From NCBI GenBank assembly GCA_031292035.1, contig JARLHX010000375.1, forward strand, positions 124,001 through 188,000: 64,000 bases of DNA, in the 5' to 3' direction. The notes under the pieces were generated by a model that searched no databases, was not told the DNA's origin, and worked only from the letters and a program-made list of their open reading frames with translations. Position numbers and translations under genes: made by a program. Positions 10,445-17,605 of this stretch are shown one piece after another. Each line of letters begins with the position of its first letter. Positions within the stretch are counted from its first letter, which is position 1. The DNA comes from Negativicutes bacterium (GTDB lineage Bacteria; Bacillota_C; Negativicutes; Sporomusales_B; JARLHX01).

Positions 10445-10876
10445 CTAAATTCCCAGATCGACTAAATTTTCAGCTATCTTGGCGACTTCCGGCCCAATCT
10501 GATTGTTATATTCATCCCAAGCTTCCTTACTCCATATCTCAATTCGGCTGGAGACTCCGATAACAATGACGTCTTTATCCAGCCGGGCGTGTTCGCGTAA
10601 ATTGGTGGGCAGCAGCACTCTTCCCTGTTTATCAGCTTCCAATTCGGCGGCACCGGCGAAGAAAAAGCGGACAAACGCCCGAGCTTCCGGCTTGGCCAGT
10701 GGCAGTTGCTTCAGTTTACCTTCTAGGATGGCCCATTCTTCCTGAGTGTATACGAACAAGCAACCGTCAAGCCCTTTGGTGGCAATAAAATTATCGCCCA
10801 GGTTCTCCCGGAACTTAGCCGGAAAGATGAGGCGTCCCTTATTGTCTATGGTATGAGAATATTCTCCCATGAACAT
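10445..10876 (-). CDS. mraZ: Transcriptional regulator MraZ
   Basis: The 143-residue protein has two AbrB/SpoVT-like half-barrel repeats. The first is [21 protein letters not shown] (residues ~4-24), the second a degenerate copy ending [14 protein letters not shown] near 82-95; each carries the DxKGR/DxQGR turn. MraZ proteins are ring-forming DNA-binding proteins that repress their own dcw operon through tandem GTGG-type boxes, and such boxes lie just upstream here. The start is ATG at 10874-10876, giving the family's usual MFMGEY beginning. Confidence 0.97.
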   Translation of the reverse strand: MFMGEYSHTIDNKGRLIFPAKFRENLGDNFIATKGLDGCLFVYTQEEWAILEGKLKQLPLAKPEARAFVRFFFAGAAELEADKQGRVLLPTNLREHARLDKDVIVIGVSSRIEIWSKEAWDEYNNQIGPEVAKIAENLVDLGI

Positions 10877-10886
10877 TGCCTCATCA

Positions 10887-10941
10887 CCACCTTCAGGGTT
10901 TTTTCAACCACTTTGCACCACATTTCACCACTTTTACTATA
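10887..10941 (-). promoter_or_regulatory. MraZ boxes upstream of mraZ, with possible -10 element
   Basis: Read on the minus strand, GTGG occurs at 10931-10928, 10921-10918 and 10911-10908, exactly 10 bp apart, with a fourth at 10890-10887, 21 bp further. Each of the first three has an AT-rich spacer. This helical-phase array immediately before mraZ matches the known MraZ operator design. A TATAGT hexamer (10941-10936) lies just before the first box and could be the -10; no good -35 is evident. Binding here would block transcription of the whole dcw operon. Confidence 0.85.
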
Positions 10942-10956
10942 ATTCATCAGGTAAAT

Positions 10957-10987
10957 TAAAAAATCCTTCAAGAAATTGAAGGATTTT
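10957..10987 (-). terminator. Intrinsic terminator between the deacetylase gene and mraZ
   Basis: A 12-bp perfect hairpin has arms 10960-10971 and 10976-10987 and a GAAA (TTTC) loop. On the minus strand it runs into a T-rich tract. The stem is AT-rich but well formed. It would end transcription from the deacetylase gene before the mraZ promoter. Confidence 0.7.
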
Positions 10988-11116
10988 CTAATCATTCTCG
11001 GCTATTCGCGGTTATCTGTGCGCCTTTGACAGCAAAATTAACAAGATGTTGTTATCACTCTGCGACCGAGCCCCAAGATATAGATTTTTAAGGCTCAAAA
11101 AAAAATTTTATTTTTT

Positions 11117-11929
11117 TTAATTTCTGATAATACCCAATCTTTCCAGCAGTGGCGCGGCTGTCAGTCGATAATAAAAACTGCGGAAACTCTGCGAACTCTT
11201 AAACACCGGAATCCGTTCAATCGCCAGGGGATCGCTCTCCAGTCCGGCCTGACCGAACCGTATGGTAAACGCCGCCTTATAACCAGCTTGGCGGACCAGT
11301 TGCTCCAGTTGCTGGTTATACGCACCGGTCGGATAGGCAAAATAGCACGGCTTGACGCCCAGTTCCTGCTCGATGATTTCGCTGGAATCCACCAGTTCAG
11401 CCAACGCCTCTTCGGGAGTAAGTTTGGTCAGCGGTTGGTGGTCGACAGTGTGCGAACCGAAAACAAAACCGCCCTGTTGCATTTCCCGGGCTTGTTCCCA
11501 GTTCATGAAGCGCGAATCCTGCCCCACCAAACTGGTAACCAAGAATATCGTTCCCGTAAAGCCATATTTCTTCATGATAAAATAGGCATTTGTGTAGTTG
11601 TCGAGATAGCCATCGTCAAACGTAATCAGGACAGGCTTTTCCGGTAAATCTTTGCCATATTTTATGTAAGCCATCAGTTGGTCAGGGGTGATCGTATGAT
11701 AGCCATTCTCATAAAGATAGCTCATTTGTTCGTCAAATTCCTGCGGTGTCATTGACAGAGCATGGTATAACGTATCTACTTTGTGATAAACCAGCACAGG
11801 AACGTCGGTTAGGTTGGCCGGGCGATACTGACGGCCAGCCACAGCCCGGGTACCCACTCCGGACGAAGCCAGCAGCGAAACTAGCAGTAAAGATACAATT
11901 AACGCCAATACCAGACTCTTATAGCGCAT
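11117..11929 (-). CDS. Polysaccharide deacetylase (NodB family), exported
   Basis: This 270-residue member of carbohydrate esterase family 4 has a hydrophobic signal sequence at residues ~5-22. The catalytic blocks are PVLVYHKV, ITFDDGYLDNY (general-base and metal Asp pair) and GSHTVDHQPL (metal His pair, HxxxH type). FAYPTGAYN follows. This YHxV...FDDGY subtype (PgaB/IcaB or YheN-like) de-N-acetylates exported GlcNAc polymers or peptidoglycan. I chose the ATG at 11927-11929 because AGGAGG lies 6-8 nt before it; a longer frame to 11968 would place codons ahead of the ribosome-binding site. It appears to be a single-gene unit. Confidence 0.88.
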   Translation of the reverse strand: MRYKSLVLALIVSLLLVSLLASSGVGTRAVAGRQYRPANLTDVPVLVYHKVDTLYHALSMTPQEFDEQMSYLYENGYHTITPDQLMAYIKYGKDLPEKPVLITFDDGYLDNYTNAYFIMKKYGFTGTIFLVTSLVGQDSRFMNWEQAREMQQGGFVFGSHTVDHQPLTKLTPEEALAELVDSSEIIEQELGVKPCYFAYPTGAYNQQLEQLVRQAGYKAAFTIRFGQAGLESDPLAIERIPVFKSSQSFRSFYYRLTAAPLLERLGIIRN

Positions 11930-12072
11930 CACCGGCCTCCTTTCTGCACAACACCGTGCAGATCCCAACTCCTATGATATTTTCAGCCATTCCCCTCTAG
12001 TTTAGACGGTTCTGCGGCCAACGTCAATTACCTTCGCTCCTGTTATTTCCCGGAGACGATCAGACTTTACAA

Positions 12073-12555
12073 TCAACAAGACCAATCCTTGCAGACATCA
12101 ACCCATTTCAAGCCCTTCGAATACCGATATAACTCTTTGCAGTTCAATTCTATCGCCGAATTGCTACTCCCACAGGCGGGAAATATCGTATCAAATCGCT
12201 TTAAAGAAATATCCAGATAAATTTCGACGTCTTTGTTCTCAATTCCAAACGGGCAAACTCCCCCCACCGCATGACCAGTCAAAGCAAGCACTTCATCCGG
12301 CGATAACATTTTTGCCTTTATCCCAAATTCTTGTTTGAACTTCTGATTATCAATCCGAGCATCCCCGGCAGTCACAACCAAAAGGCACCCGCTGTCCTTG
12401 TCATTTTTAAAGGAAAGAGTCTTTGCAATCCTGGCAGGTATCACATCCAGGGCAAGAGCTGCCAGTTCCACTGTCGCACTTGACACTTCATGCTCTAAAA
12501 TATCTTTATCTCGGCCATATTTTTTAAAATATTTTCTAACTACTTCAATTGCCAT
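12073..12555 (-). CDS. YbaK/EbsC-type aminoacyl-tRNA deacylase
   Basis: The 160-residue cytoplasmic YbaK/ProX-like protein belongs to a family whose members hydrolyse mis-charged aminoacyl-tRNA, chiefly Cys-tRNA(Pro). Visible are AKTLSFKN with the conserved Lys of the active-site pocket, AGDARIDNQKFK, and VGGVCPFGI, the GGxxPFG loop of the family. The ATG at 12553-12555 has GAGGAG 9 nt upstream and is preferred to an earlier in-frame start. It lies 57 bp after the lgt-like gene and may be cotranscribed with it. Confidence 0.85.
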   Translation of the reverse strand: MAIEVVRKYFKKYGRDKDILEHEVSSATVELAALALDVIPARIAKTLSFKNDKDSGCLLVVTAGDARIDNQKFKQEFGIKAKMLSPDEVLALTGHAVGGVCPFGIENKDVEIYLDISLKRFDTIFPACGSSNSAIELNCKELYRYSKGLKWVDVCKDWSC

Positions 12556-12612
12556 TTCTTCGTTCTCCTCAGGTTGCAAGTTCAACAAATTCCTTGACGC
12601 GTTCCACCGGCA

Positions 12613-13407
12613 TCAGTGTTCCCCTTTTTCTTTCCTGCCAGGGAAGTAACGATTCCGGCGAACAAAAATCATAAAGGTTACTGCTATAATCGCGGAACTC
12701 ATCAGTTGGGTCAAAAAGACCGCGCCTGCCTCAAGATCCAGTCTCAGGCCGGCCAGGTAAAAATGGCCGATTGAAAAAAGCAGCAGATAAAGCAAAAACA
12801 TGCTGCCAGACTGCAGCCAGTTTCGCTTTCGGTGGCCATAGATACAAGTAAGGACAACAAAGAATAATAGCAAATTCCAAACCGACTCAGGCAGAAAGAT
12901 CGGTTGAAAGAAATCAAACTGCTCAAAACCGGCTGGGCGGACGGCATAATCGATATATACGCCCCAGGCTGACAAAGTTGGATATCCGAATGATTCCTGA
13001 TTGATCAAATTGGCCCATTGTCCGATGGCCTGGCCTATAGCCAGTCCTGGTGCACAAAGGTCTGCCCAGTGCCAAAAGGACAACCGATGGGTACGGGTAT
13101 AAATCAAAAGGACGACAACCAGCCCGATCAACGCGCCATAAACGGAAAGTCCACCTTGCCAGATATACAGACTTTCCCAAGGGTTGTCCCGGTAAAGTTC
13201 CCAATTGGTGATGACATAATACCCCCGGGAACAAATTATACCTGTTGGCATACCATAGAGCATCATATCGACCAGGGGAATAACAGGGTCACGAAAGAGC
13301 CGCGACTGCCACCATATGACGACAAAGGCAACTAGAGCGGCCACAGCTATAATCGTACCATACCAGTAAAAATGGAATGGCCCAATATCAAAAGCGACTT
13401 TACACAT
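12613..13407 (-). CDS. Divergent prolipoprotein diacylglyceryl transferase (Lgt) homologue
   Basis: The 264-residue protein has about seven membrane segments and the overall Lgt layout: FYWYG (Tyr essential in E. coli at 26), IWQGGLSVYGALIG, and IGQAIGQWANLINQESFG. True Lgt enzymes attach diacylglyceryl to the lipobox cysteine of prelipoproteins. Several residues essential in E. coli Lgt are changed here. Arg143 of the GRxGN motif is Gln130 (Asn146 is kept as Asn133), and Arg239 and Glu243 correspond to His215 and Ala219. The HPxxLYES block is QPIFLPES. It may be inactive, altered in specificity, or a second copy beside a normal lgt elsewhere. The start is ATG after AAGGTG. Confidence 0.8.
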   Translation of the reverse strand: MCKVAFDIGPFHFYWYGTIIAVAALVAFVVIWWQSRLFRDPVIPLVDMMLYGMPTGIICSRGYYVITNWELYRDNPWESLYIWQGGLSVYGALIGLVVVLLIYTRTHRLSFWHWADLCAPGLAIGQAIGQWANLINQESFGYPTLSAWGVYIDYAVRPAGFEQFDFFQPIFLPESVWNLLLFFVVLTCIYGHRKRNWLQSGSMFLLYLLLFSIGHFYLAGLRLDLEAGAVFLTQLMSSAIIAVTFMIFVRRNRYFPGRKEKGEH

Positions 13408-13430
13408 GTTTTCACCTTATGCCGAATCGT

Positions 13431-13442
13431 AATACTAGTATT
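13431..13442. promoter_or_regulatory. 12-bp perfect palindrome upstream of the lgt-like gene
   Basis: AATACTAGTATT is a perfect inverted repeat 24 bp before the start codon of the lgt-like gene. The position suits an operator, but no regulator is linked to it here, and short AT-rich palindromes also occur by chance. Confidence 0.3.
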
Positions 13443-13491
13443 TTAACTGGTATCGACAAAAATTGCTAGAATGATTTTGCATAATGAACCG

Positions 13492-13905
13492 CGTTGCGAG
13501 CCATAATATCAGCGTAAGGGTTCGTAATGGTCGAGCCAAGATCAGTATCGGATCTCACAATCGGGGTTCGGTATTGGTCGGCCAAAGATCAGTATCAGGT
13601 CGGTACGGCTTGGTGTTGGTCGGCGGGCAGATCGCTATATGTCTTGTAAGGCTGTACGACAGCTCAACTGTTGCCGTGTGGTCGATAGGGATGTATAGTG
13701 GTCGAGCTAAGACTGCCAAGGGTTCCGTAGGTTTTCCGGGGATCTTGCAGAGGTCTATTGCAGTCGAGAGATTGCAGTAGGTTTCCAAGGTACTCTTGGT
13801 AGTCGAGCAAAGGTCAGTGTTGGTTGTGTAATGCTTGTATGTAGTCGAAAGATTGCGTGCAGGTATGTAATGACGGGCATTGGCTGTAGCGAAGATCATT
13901 ACGGG
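13492..13905. repeat. Degenerate tandem repeat array, non-coding
   Basis: The 618-bp gap between the lgt-like gene and the DUF1858 gene is filled mostly by nine or so imperfect copies of a unit beginning GGTCGAGCCAAGATCAGTAT. Unit starts are near 13492, 13529, 13576, 13618, 13680, 13700, 13762, 13801, 13843 and 13885. Spacings are therefore about 20, 40 or 60 bp, close to multiples of 20-21. Each unit is preceded by a short G/T-rich tail such as GTGTT or ATGTA. Frames are open on both strands (98 and 114 codons), but they translate to low-complexity protein and lack ribosome-binding sites, so I do not call genes. The function is unknown. Confidence 0.7.
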
Positions 13906-13953
13906 CTCTTTCCATTTGTCGATTTTCAGGTCCCGGCTTTTCGTGTGAACCTC

Positions 13954-13982
13954 ATGACAAGCCTGTATTCTTGTGATATAAT
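13954..13982 (+). promoter_or_regulatory. Sigma-A-type promoter for the DUF1858 gene
   Basis: ATGACA (13954-13959) and TATAAT (13977-13982) are separated by exactly 17 bp, a near-consensus vegetative promoter. It lies 44 bp before the likely start codon, just past the repeat array. Confidence 0.8.
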
Positions 13983-14025
13983 TACTGTACTTTAGTATAT
14001 TTTCCCGGAAAGGAGGGTGAACCTC

Positions 14026-14262
14026 GTGCTTGTCACCAAAGATTTAGGTATTATCGAGGTAGTGCAAAAATATCCGAAAACCATTGAGGTTTTCCGCAAT
14101 TACGGCATGGGCTGCATTGGTTGCGCCGCCGCCCGGTTTGAAAACATCGAGCAAGGAGCTCAAGCTCACGGCGTCGACGTCGATGCCCTTATTGCCGATC
14201 TAAATAAAGCCGCCCAGGGAGCGGGATGCGAAGGCTGCGGCTGTGGCTGCGGCAGCAAATAA
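14026..14262 (+). CDS. DUF1858 redox-disulfide protein
   Basis: This 78-residue protein carries the DUF1858 / hybrid-cluster-protein-associated redox-disulfide domain. It shows KDLGIIEVVQKYPKTIEVFRNYGMGCIGC with the conserved CxxC-like pair, then ENIEQGAQAHGVDVDALIADLN. The tail is cysteine-rich (GCEGCGCGCGSK), which suggests metal or Fe-S contact. Members are common in strict anaerobes and are thought to act in redox or nitrosative stress. I chose the GTG at 14026 because AGGAGG (14011-14016) lies 9 nt upstream; the earlier GTG at 14017 abuts that site. It is monocistronic between its own promoter and a terminator. Confidence 0.88.
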   Translation: MLVTKDLGIIEVVQKYPKTIEVFRNYGMGCIGCAAARFENIEQGAQAHGVDVDALIADLNKAAQGAGCEGCGCGCGSK

Positions 14263-14272
14263 TTTCACAAAT

Positions 14273-14308
14273 AAAAGGCAGGGAGATTTTCCCTGCCTTT
14301 TATTTTTT
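14273..14308. terminator. Bidirectional terminator between DUF1858 and feoA
   Basis: A 12-bp perfect stem (arms 14273-14284 and 14290-14301) is followed by a T-rich tract on the plus strand and by TTTTAT on the minus strand. It can stop both converging transcripts. The feoA stop codon overlaps its edge. Confidence 0.9.
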
Positions 14309-14527
14309 GATTACCGCTATGCTGGCAGCGATTTCGCCATCAAGAGCAAGCAAGGTATTGCCAACACCCAACACATAGCTGGGGAAGGTCTGAACCATTT
14401 TAATCTCCATACCCGGTAAAATGCCGAAAACCAAAAGCTTTTGCAGATGTCGCCCCGTAGTGGGCAGCACGGCTACGATCGCCTGCTCACCTGGCCGCAG
14501 TTCTGTCAACAATATTGTCCCGATCAT
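14300..14527 (-). CDS. feoA: FeoA-like ferrous iron transport accessory protein
   Basis: This 75-residue SH3-like domain protein (FeoA/DtxR C-terminal fold) shows LLTELRPGEQAIVAVLP, RHLQKLLVFGILPGMEIKMVQTFP and LGVGNTLLALDGEIAASIAV. These are the three blocks of the family, which modulates FeoB. It lies downstream of feoB on the same strand with a gap of about 170 bp; the usual order is feoA before feoB. The ATG at 14525-14527 follows a G-rich stretch; an in-frame upstream start at 14566 is less likely. Confidence 0.8.
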   Translation of the reverse strand: MIGTILLTELRPGEQAIVAVLPTTGRHLQKLLVFGILPGMEIKMVQTFPSYVLGVGNTLLALDGEIAASIAVIKK

Positions 14528-14695
14528 CGCCCTTCCCCCCCATAGCAAAAGCGGCTCTTCGCCCAACTACTTTTCAGTATATGTCGCCAAGGACCTATTG
14601 CCACTTTCTCCAGGCGAAGATCGGTCATGAACAGGGCTTACTTCAAAGCACATTCTGTGTTGTAAAATATTTTAATGCCACAACTCCTCATCATG

Positions 14696-16618
14696 CTAAA
14701 TATACAACCACGGAGACAGCTGGTACACCAGCCAGCCAGAAAAGAAGGAAATCAGCCCGATTAGTATGATCAGGAACAACGCGGTGATGGCTCCCCGCTC
14801 CTTGATCATGACCATGAACTGTGCCACACAGGGAACAAATAGCGTTAGCGTGACTGCCGCGACTAATAACTGCCGATCGCTCAAAAGTCCACAGGCTGCC
14901 AGATCATAAAGCCCAGCTGCGCCGTAGTCCCGCCGGAAAAAACCGAGCAAGAAGGCTTCTGCAGTCTCAGGCGGCAGACCCAGCAACCTTGTCAACGGCT
15001 CCATGGCCTTGATGAGATATATTAAAATGCCGCTTCGGTCTCCCAGCCACAGCAGCCCACTGGCCAAAACAAAAACTGGCATAATTTCGACAAAGTACCA
15101 TCCCATCCGCGTCCAGGCCTTCATCAGGACGTTGCTGAGAACCGGCAATCTGAGCGGGGGTATTTCCAGATAAAACGGACTGCGCGTGCCAGGCAAAATT
15201 TTGGCACTGAGCCAACCGGCAATCACGAATATCAACCCTACATAACCTGCCCAAAGGAGCACTATCCAGCCGTTATCCGATAAGAGCGCCAGGACAACCC
15301 CCAGCTGGGCTGAACAGGGTATCGCCAGCGACAGCAAAAAGGTGGCTATCAAACGCTCCCGGCGGGTCTCCAGGGTCCGCGTGACAAAAACGGCCATCGT
15401 CCCGCAGCCCAGTCCCAGAGTCATAGGAATGACTGCCCGCCCATTGAGACCGATTTTCTTGAACAACCCGTCCATGAGCATGGCCAACCGCGGTAGGTAG
15501 CCGCAATCTTCCAGTAACGCGAACGCCAGAAAAAAAGTACCGACAATTGGCAAGATAATGGCTACTGCATACCTGATCCCCAGCGTAAAAAGACCGTATT
15601 CGCCTACAAGCAACGACTGCAGCCATTCCCAAGGCAAAGTTCGCTCGACGGCATAGGTAATCGCCGGGGTAAGATTTTGCCTGAAAACAACGTCATTGAT
15701 ATACTCCACCAATGTCCCGGCACCCAGTCCGCCCACGAATTTATACAGCCCGAAATATAAGACCATAGCTAAAATCGGCACCCCAGTCAGCGGCTGCCTG
15801 GTCAATCGATCAAACCTCGCGGCCCAGCGTCGCTGGCGAGGCTTACTGTTGCTGGCAACCGCATGTAACAATTGATCGACAATCAGTTGGCGTTCAGTCG
15901 CCATGGCGTAGACAAATGACTGAGGGAAGGCCTTTACGGCCTTGAAAACATTAGTCATGATTTTCGGATAGTCTGGTTCACCGTGAATCAGGCTTTGAAC
16001 CGACTCATCACCCTGCAAGAGTAATATGGCGATCATCCTCGTTGCCACCGGATGGCTGCCACGTATGTTGGCAGCTATAGCGCTGATAAGTCCTTCGACT
16101 TCTGCCTGGTAGCCCGGCGGGTTGACCGCTTGCCCCCGGTAGCCGGCAACAGCTGTTTTAAAGCTTTCCATACCGATTTTTTTCACCGCCGCCGTGGCCA
16201 CAACCGGGATACCCAGCAGCCGCGACAAGTGCTGATAATCGATGCGGATGCCGGCGGCGGCGGCCTCGTCGATCAGGTTGAGATTCAAAATCACCGGCAA
16301 GCCGGCATCAAGTAGTTCGAGGGTTAGATTGAGCGCCCGGCGAATGTTCCGCGCATCAGCAACATGGATCACGACATCGGGTCGCCGGTCGAAGAGTAGC
16401 GCACGGGTAACCCGCTCCTCCTCTGTCAGCGGCAACAAAGAATATAGACCAGGCGTATCGACGATTTCAAATGATTTGTTTCGGATCCGGCTACGGCCGC
16501 GGGCAATTTCCACCGTTGTGCCAGGATAATTGGACACATTGACATATCGTCCGGTCAGATAGTTGAAAATTACACTTTTCCCAACATTGGGTGTCCCGAC
16601 AAGGACAACTTGCTGCAT
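14696..16618 (-). CDS. feoB: Ferrous iron transporter FeoB
   Basis: The 640-residue membrane protein has an N-terminal G-domain and a transmembrane permease. The G-domain shows GTPNVGKS (8-15), the GTT switch at 33-35, DTPG (54-57) and NLID (114-117) as the G4 base-recognition motif. The membrane part has the two Gate repeats, with FALLEDCGYLPRLA and the later LASGLLWLGDRSG region, both typical of FeoB. It imports Fe2+ across the cytoplasmic membrane. A GGAGG site precedes the ATG. It is somewhat short because the C-terminal cytoplasmic extension is absent. Confidence 0.95.
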   Translation of the reverse strand: MQQVVLVGTPNVGKSVIFNYLTGRYVNVSNYPGTTVEIARGRSRIRNKSFEIVDTPGLYSLLPLTEEERVTRALLFDRRPDVVIHVADARNIRRALNLTLELLDAGLPVILNLNLIDEAAAAGIRIDYQHLSRLLGIPVVATAAVKKIGMESFKTAVAGYRGQAVNPPGYQAEVEGLISAIAANIRGSHPVATRMIAILLLQGDESVQSLIHGEPDYPKIMTNVFKAVKAFPQSFVYAMATERQLIVDQLLHAVASNSKPRQRRWAARFDRLTRQPLTGVPILAMVLYFGLYKFVGGLGAGTLVEYINDVVFRQNLTPAITYAVERTLPWEWLQSLLVGEYGLFTLGIRYAVAIILPIVGTFFLAFALLEDCGYLPRLAMLMDGLFKKIGLNGRAVIPMTLGLGCGTMAVFVTRTLETRRERLIATFLLSLAIPCSAQLGVVLALLSDNGWIVLLWAGYVGLIFVIAGWLSAKILPGTRSPFYLEIPPLRLPVLSNVLMKAWTRMGWYFVEIMPVFVLASGLLWLGDRSGILIYLIKAMEPLTRLLGLPPETAEAFLLGFFRRDYGAAGLYDLAACGLLSDRQLLVAAVTLTLFVPCVAQFMVMIKERGAITALFLIILIGLISFFSGWLVYQLSPWLYI

Positions 16619-16717
16619 TTCCTCCCCTGCCTCCTGCGTAAATATGTTATTTCCTATTCACGCCTGCAGACATTTATGATTGTCAGTCAGGAAACGGCCT
16701 GGATTCGACCTTGAATA

Positions 16718-16749
16718 CAAAAAAGCGCGAACCATGTGGTTCGCGCTTT
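16718..16749 (-). terminator. Intrinsic terminator downstream of thioredoxin gene
   Basis: A 12-bp GC-rich perfect stem (arms 16722-16733 and 16738-16749, 4-nt loop) runs into TTTTTTGT on the minus strand. It lies 13 bp after the thioredoxin stop. Confidence 0.9.
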
Positions 16750-16762
16750 GTCCTGTCATCTT

Positions 16763-17086
16763 TTAAAGCAGCGGCATAATCTTAGCGGTAATATTGTCTT
16801 TGGGCATAAAGCCCATCAGCTTCTCCACCGCTTCGCCGTTCTTAAACAGCAGCATGGTCGGCAGACTCATAACGCCGTGTTTCTGGGCCAGGGCCCGGTT
16901 AGAGTCCACATTAACCTTCATAATCTTAACCTTGTCACCGATCTCGGTTGACAACTCATCAATAATCGGCGACAGACGTTGGCAGTAACCGCACCAAGGT
17001 GCCCAGAAGTCCACCAGTACCGGCTTGTCGGCTTCCAACACTTCCTCGTGGAAATTGCTTTCGTTAGCCTCCATTACGTTCGCCAT
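16763..17086 (-). CDS. trxA: Thioredoxin (WCGYC active site)
   Basis: This single-domain thioredoxin of about 107 residues shows VDFWAPWCGYCQRLSP, with the CxxC pair two residues after the Trp, and the cis-Pro loop SLPTMLLFKNG. The canonical WCGPC is WCGYC here; Tyr in place of Pro usually shifts the redox potential upwards and occurs in some anaerobe thioredoxins. AGGAGG lies just before tandem ATG codons (17089 and 17086); the second gives better spacing. It is a cytoplasmic disulfide reductase, transcribed after the CoA-binding protein gene. Confidence 0.93.
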   Translation of the reverse strand: MANVMEANESNFHEEVLEADKPVLVDFWAPWCGYCQRLSPIIDELSTEIGDKVKIMKVNVDSNRALAQKHGVMSLPTMLLFKNGEAVEKLMGFMPKDNITAKIMPLL

Positions 17087-17117
17087 CATAACCCTCCTTT
17101 AAGTTTAGTTACCCTTA

Positions 17118-17516
17118 CTAACCTGAAATACCGCGCCGGCGCCCTTCAACCAAAACACAGGCACAGATCACATCCAGTCCCAGTTGACGCCCCATTTTGA
17201 CCACCGCATCGGTGTCAGCCCCAGGCTGCAACCAGACTGTTTTGATGCCGGCCTCGGCGCAATCGCGGAGGACCTGTTCACCAGCCCGCGGAGGCACAAC
17301 AACATTCACAGCATCCGGCTTCTCCGGCAAATCCTTCACGCTGGCATAACATTTTTGTCCCTGAACCTCGTCCAGACCGGGATTGACCGGATAGACTTTG
17401 TATTTCCCCGAACGTTCAAGGTATTTAAATATCTTGCAACCAAACTTGTCATGATTGTTATTGGCGCCCACTACCGCCCAGGATTTACCGCCGATGGCCT
17501 GTTCAATACTATCCAT
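17118..17516 (-). CDS. CoA-binding domain protein (YccU family)
   Basis: This 132-residue Rossmann-fold CoA_binding_2 protein shows WAVVGANNNHDKFGCKIFKYL at the start (nucleotide loop), YPVNPGLDEVQGQKCYASVKDLP in the middle, and DAVNVVVPP and VWLQPGA later. The family resembles the N-terminal domain of succinyl-CoA synthetase alpha, but its role is not settled. The ATG at 17514-17516 has GGAGG 7 nt upstream. It probably shares a transcript with the thioredoxin gene 31 bp downstream. Confidence 0.88.
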   Translation of the reverse strand: MDSIEQAIGGKSWAVVGANNNHDKFGCKIFKYLERSGKYKVYPVNPGLDEVQGQKCYASVKDLPEKPDAVNVVVPPRAGEQVLRDCAEAGIKTVWLQPGADTDAVVKMGRQLGLDVICACVLVEGRRRGISG

Positions 17517-17605
17517 AATATGCCTCCAAAACATTACTTGTTACTATTGGATAACATTTCTAATTTCATTATAGAGCTACTCTCTTACCTGGTCAATGGA
17601 AACTG

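Noticed and set aside
13484..13899. Open frames of 98 codons (plus) and 114 codons (minus) across the repeat array
   Set aside because: They overlap each other on opposite strands, have low-complexity composition dictated by the repeat and lack ribosome-binding sites.
13492..13905. CRISPR array
   Set aside because: Repeats are imperfect, spacing is irregular (20-63 bp), spacers share sequence with repeats, and no cas genes are present.
16655..16690. Fur-like box before feoB (TGACAATCATAAATG on the minus strand)
   Set aside because: Only one half resembles the 7-1-7 consensus; the second half matches about three of seven positions.
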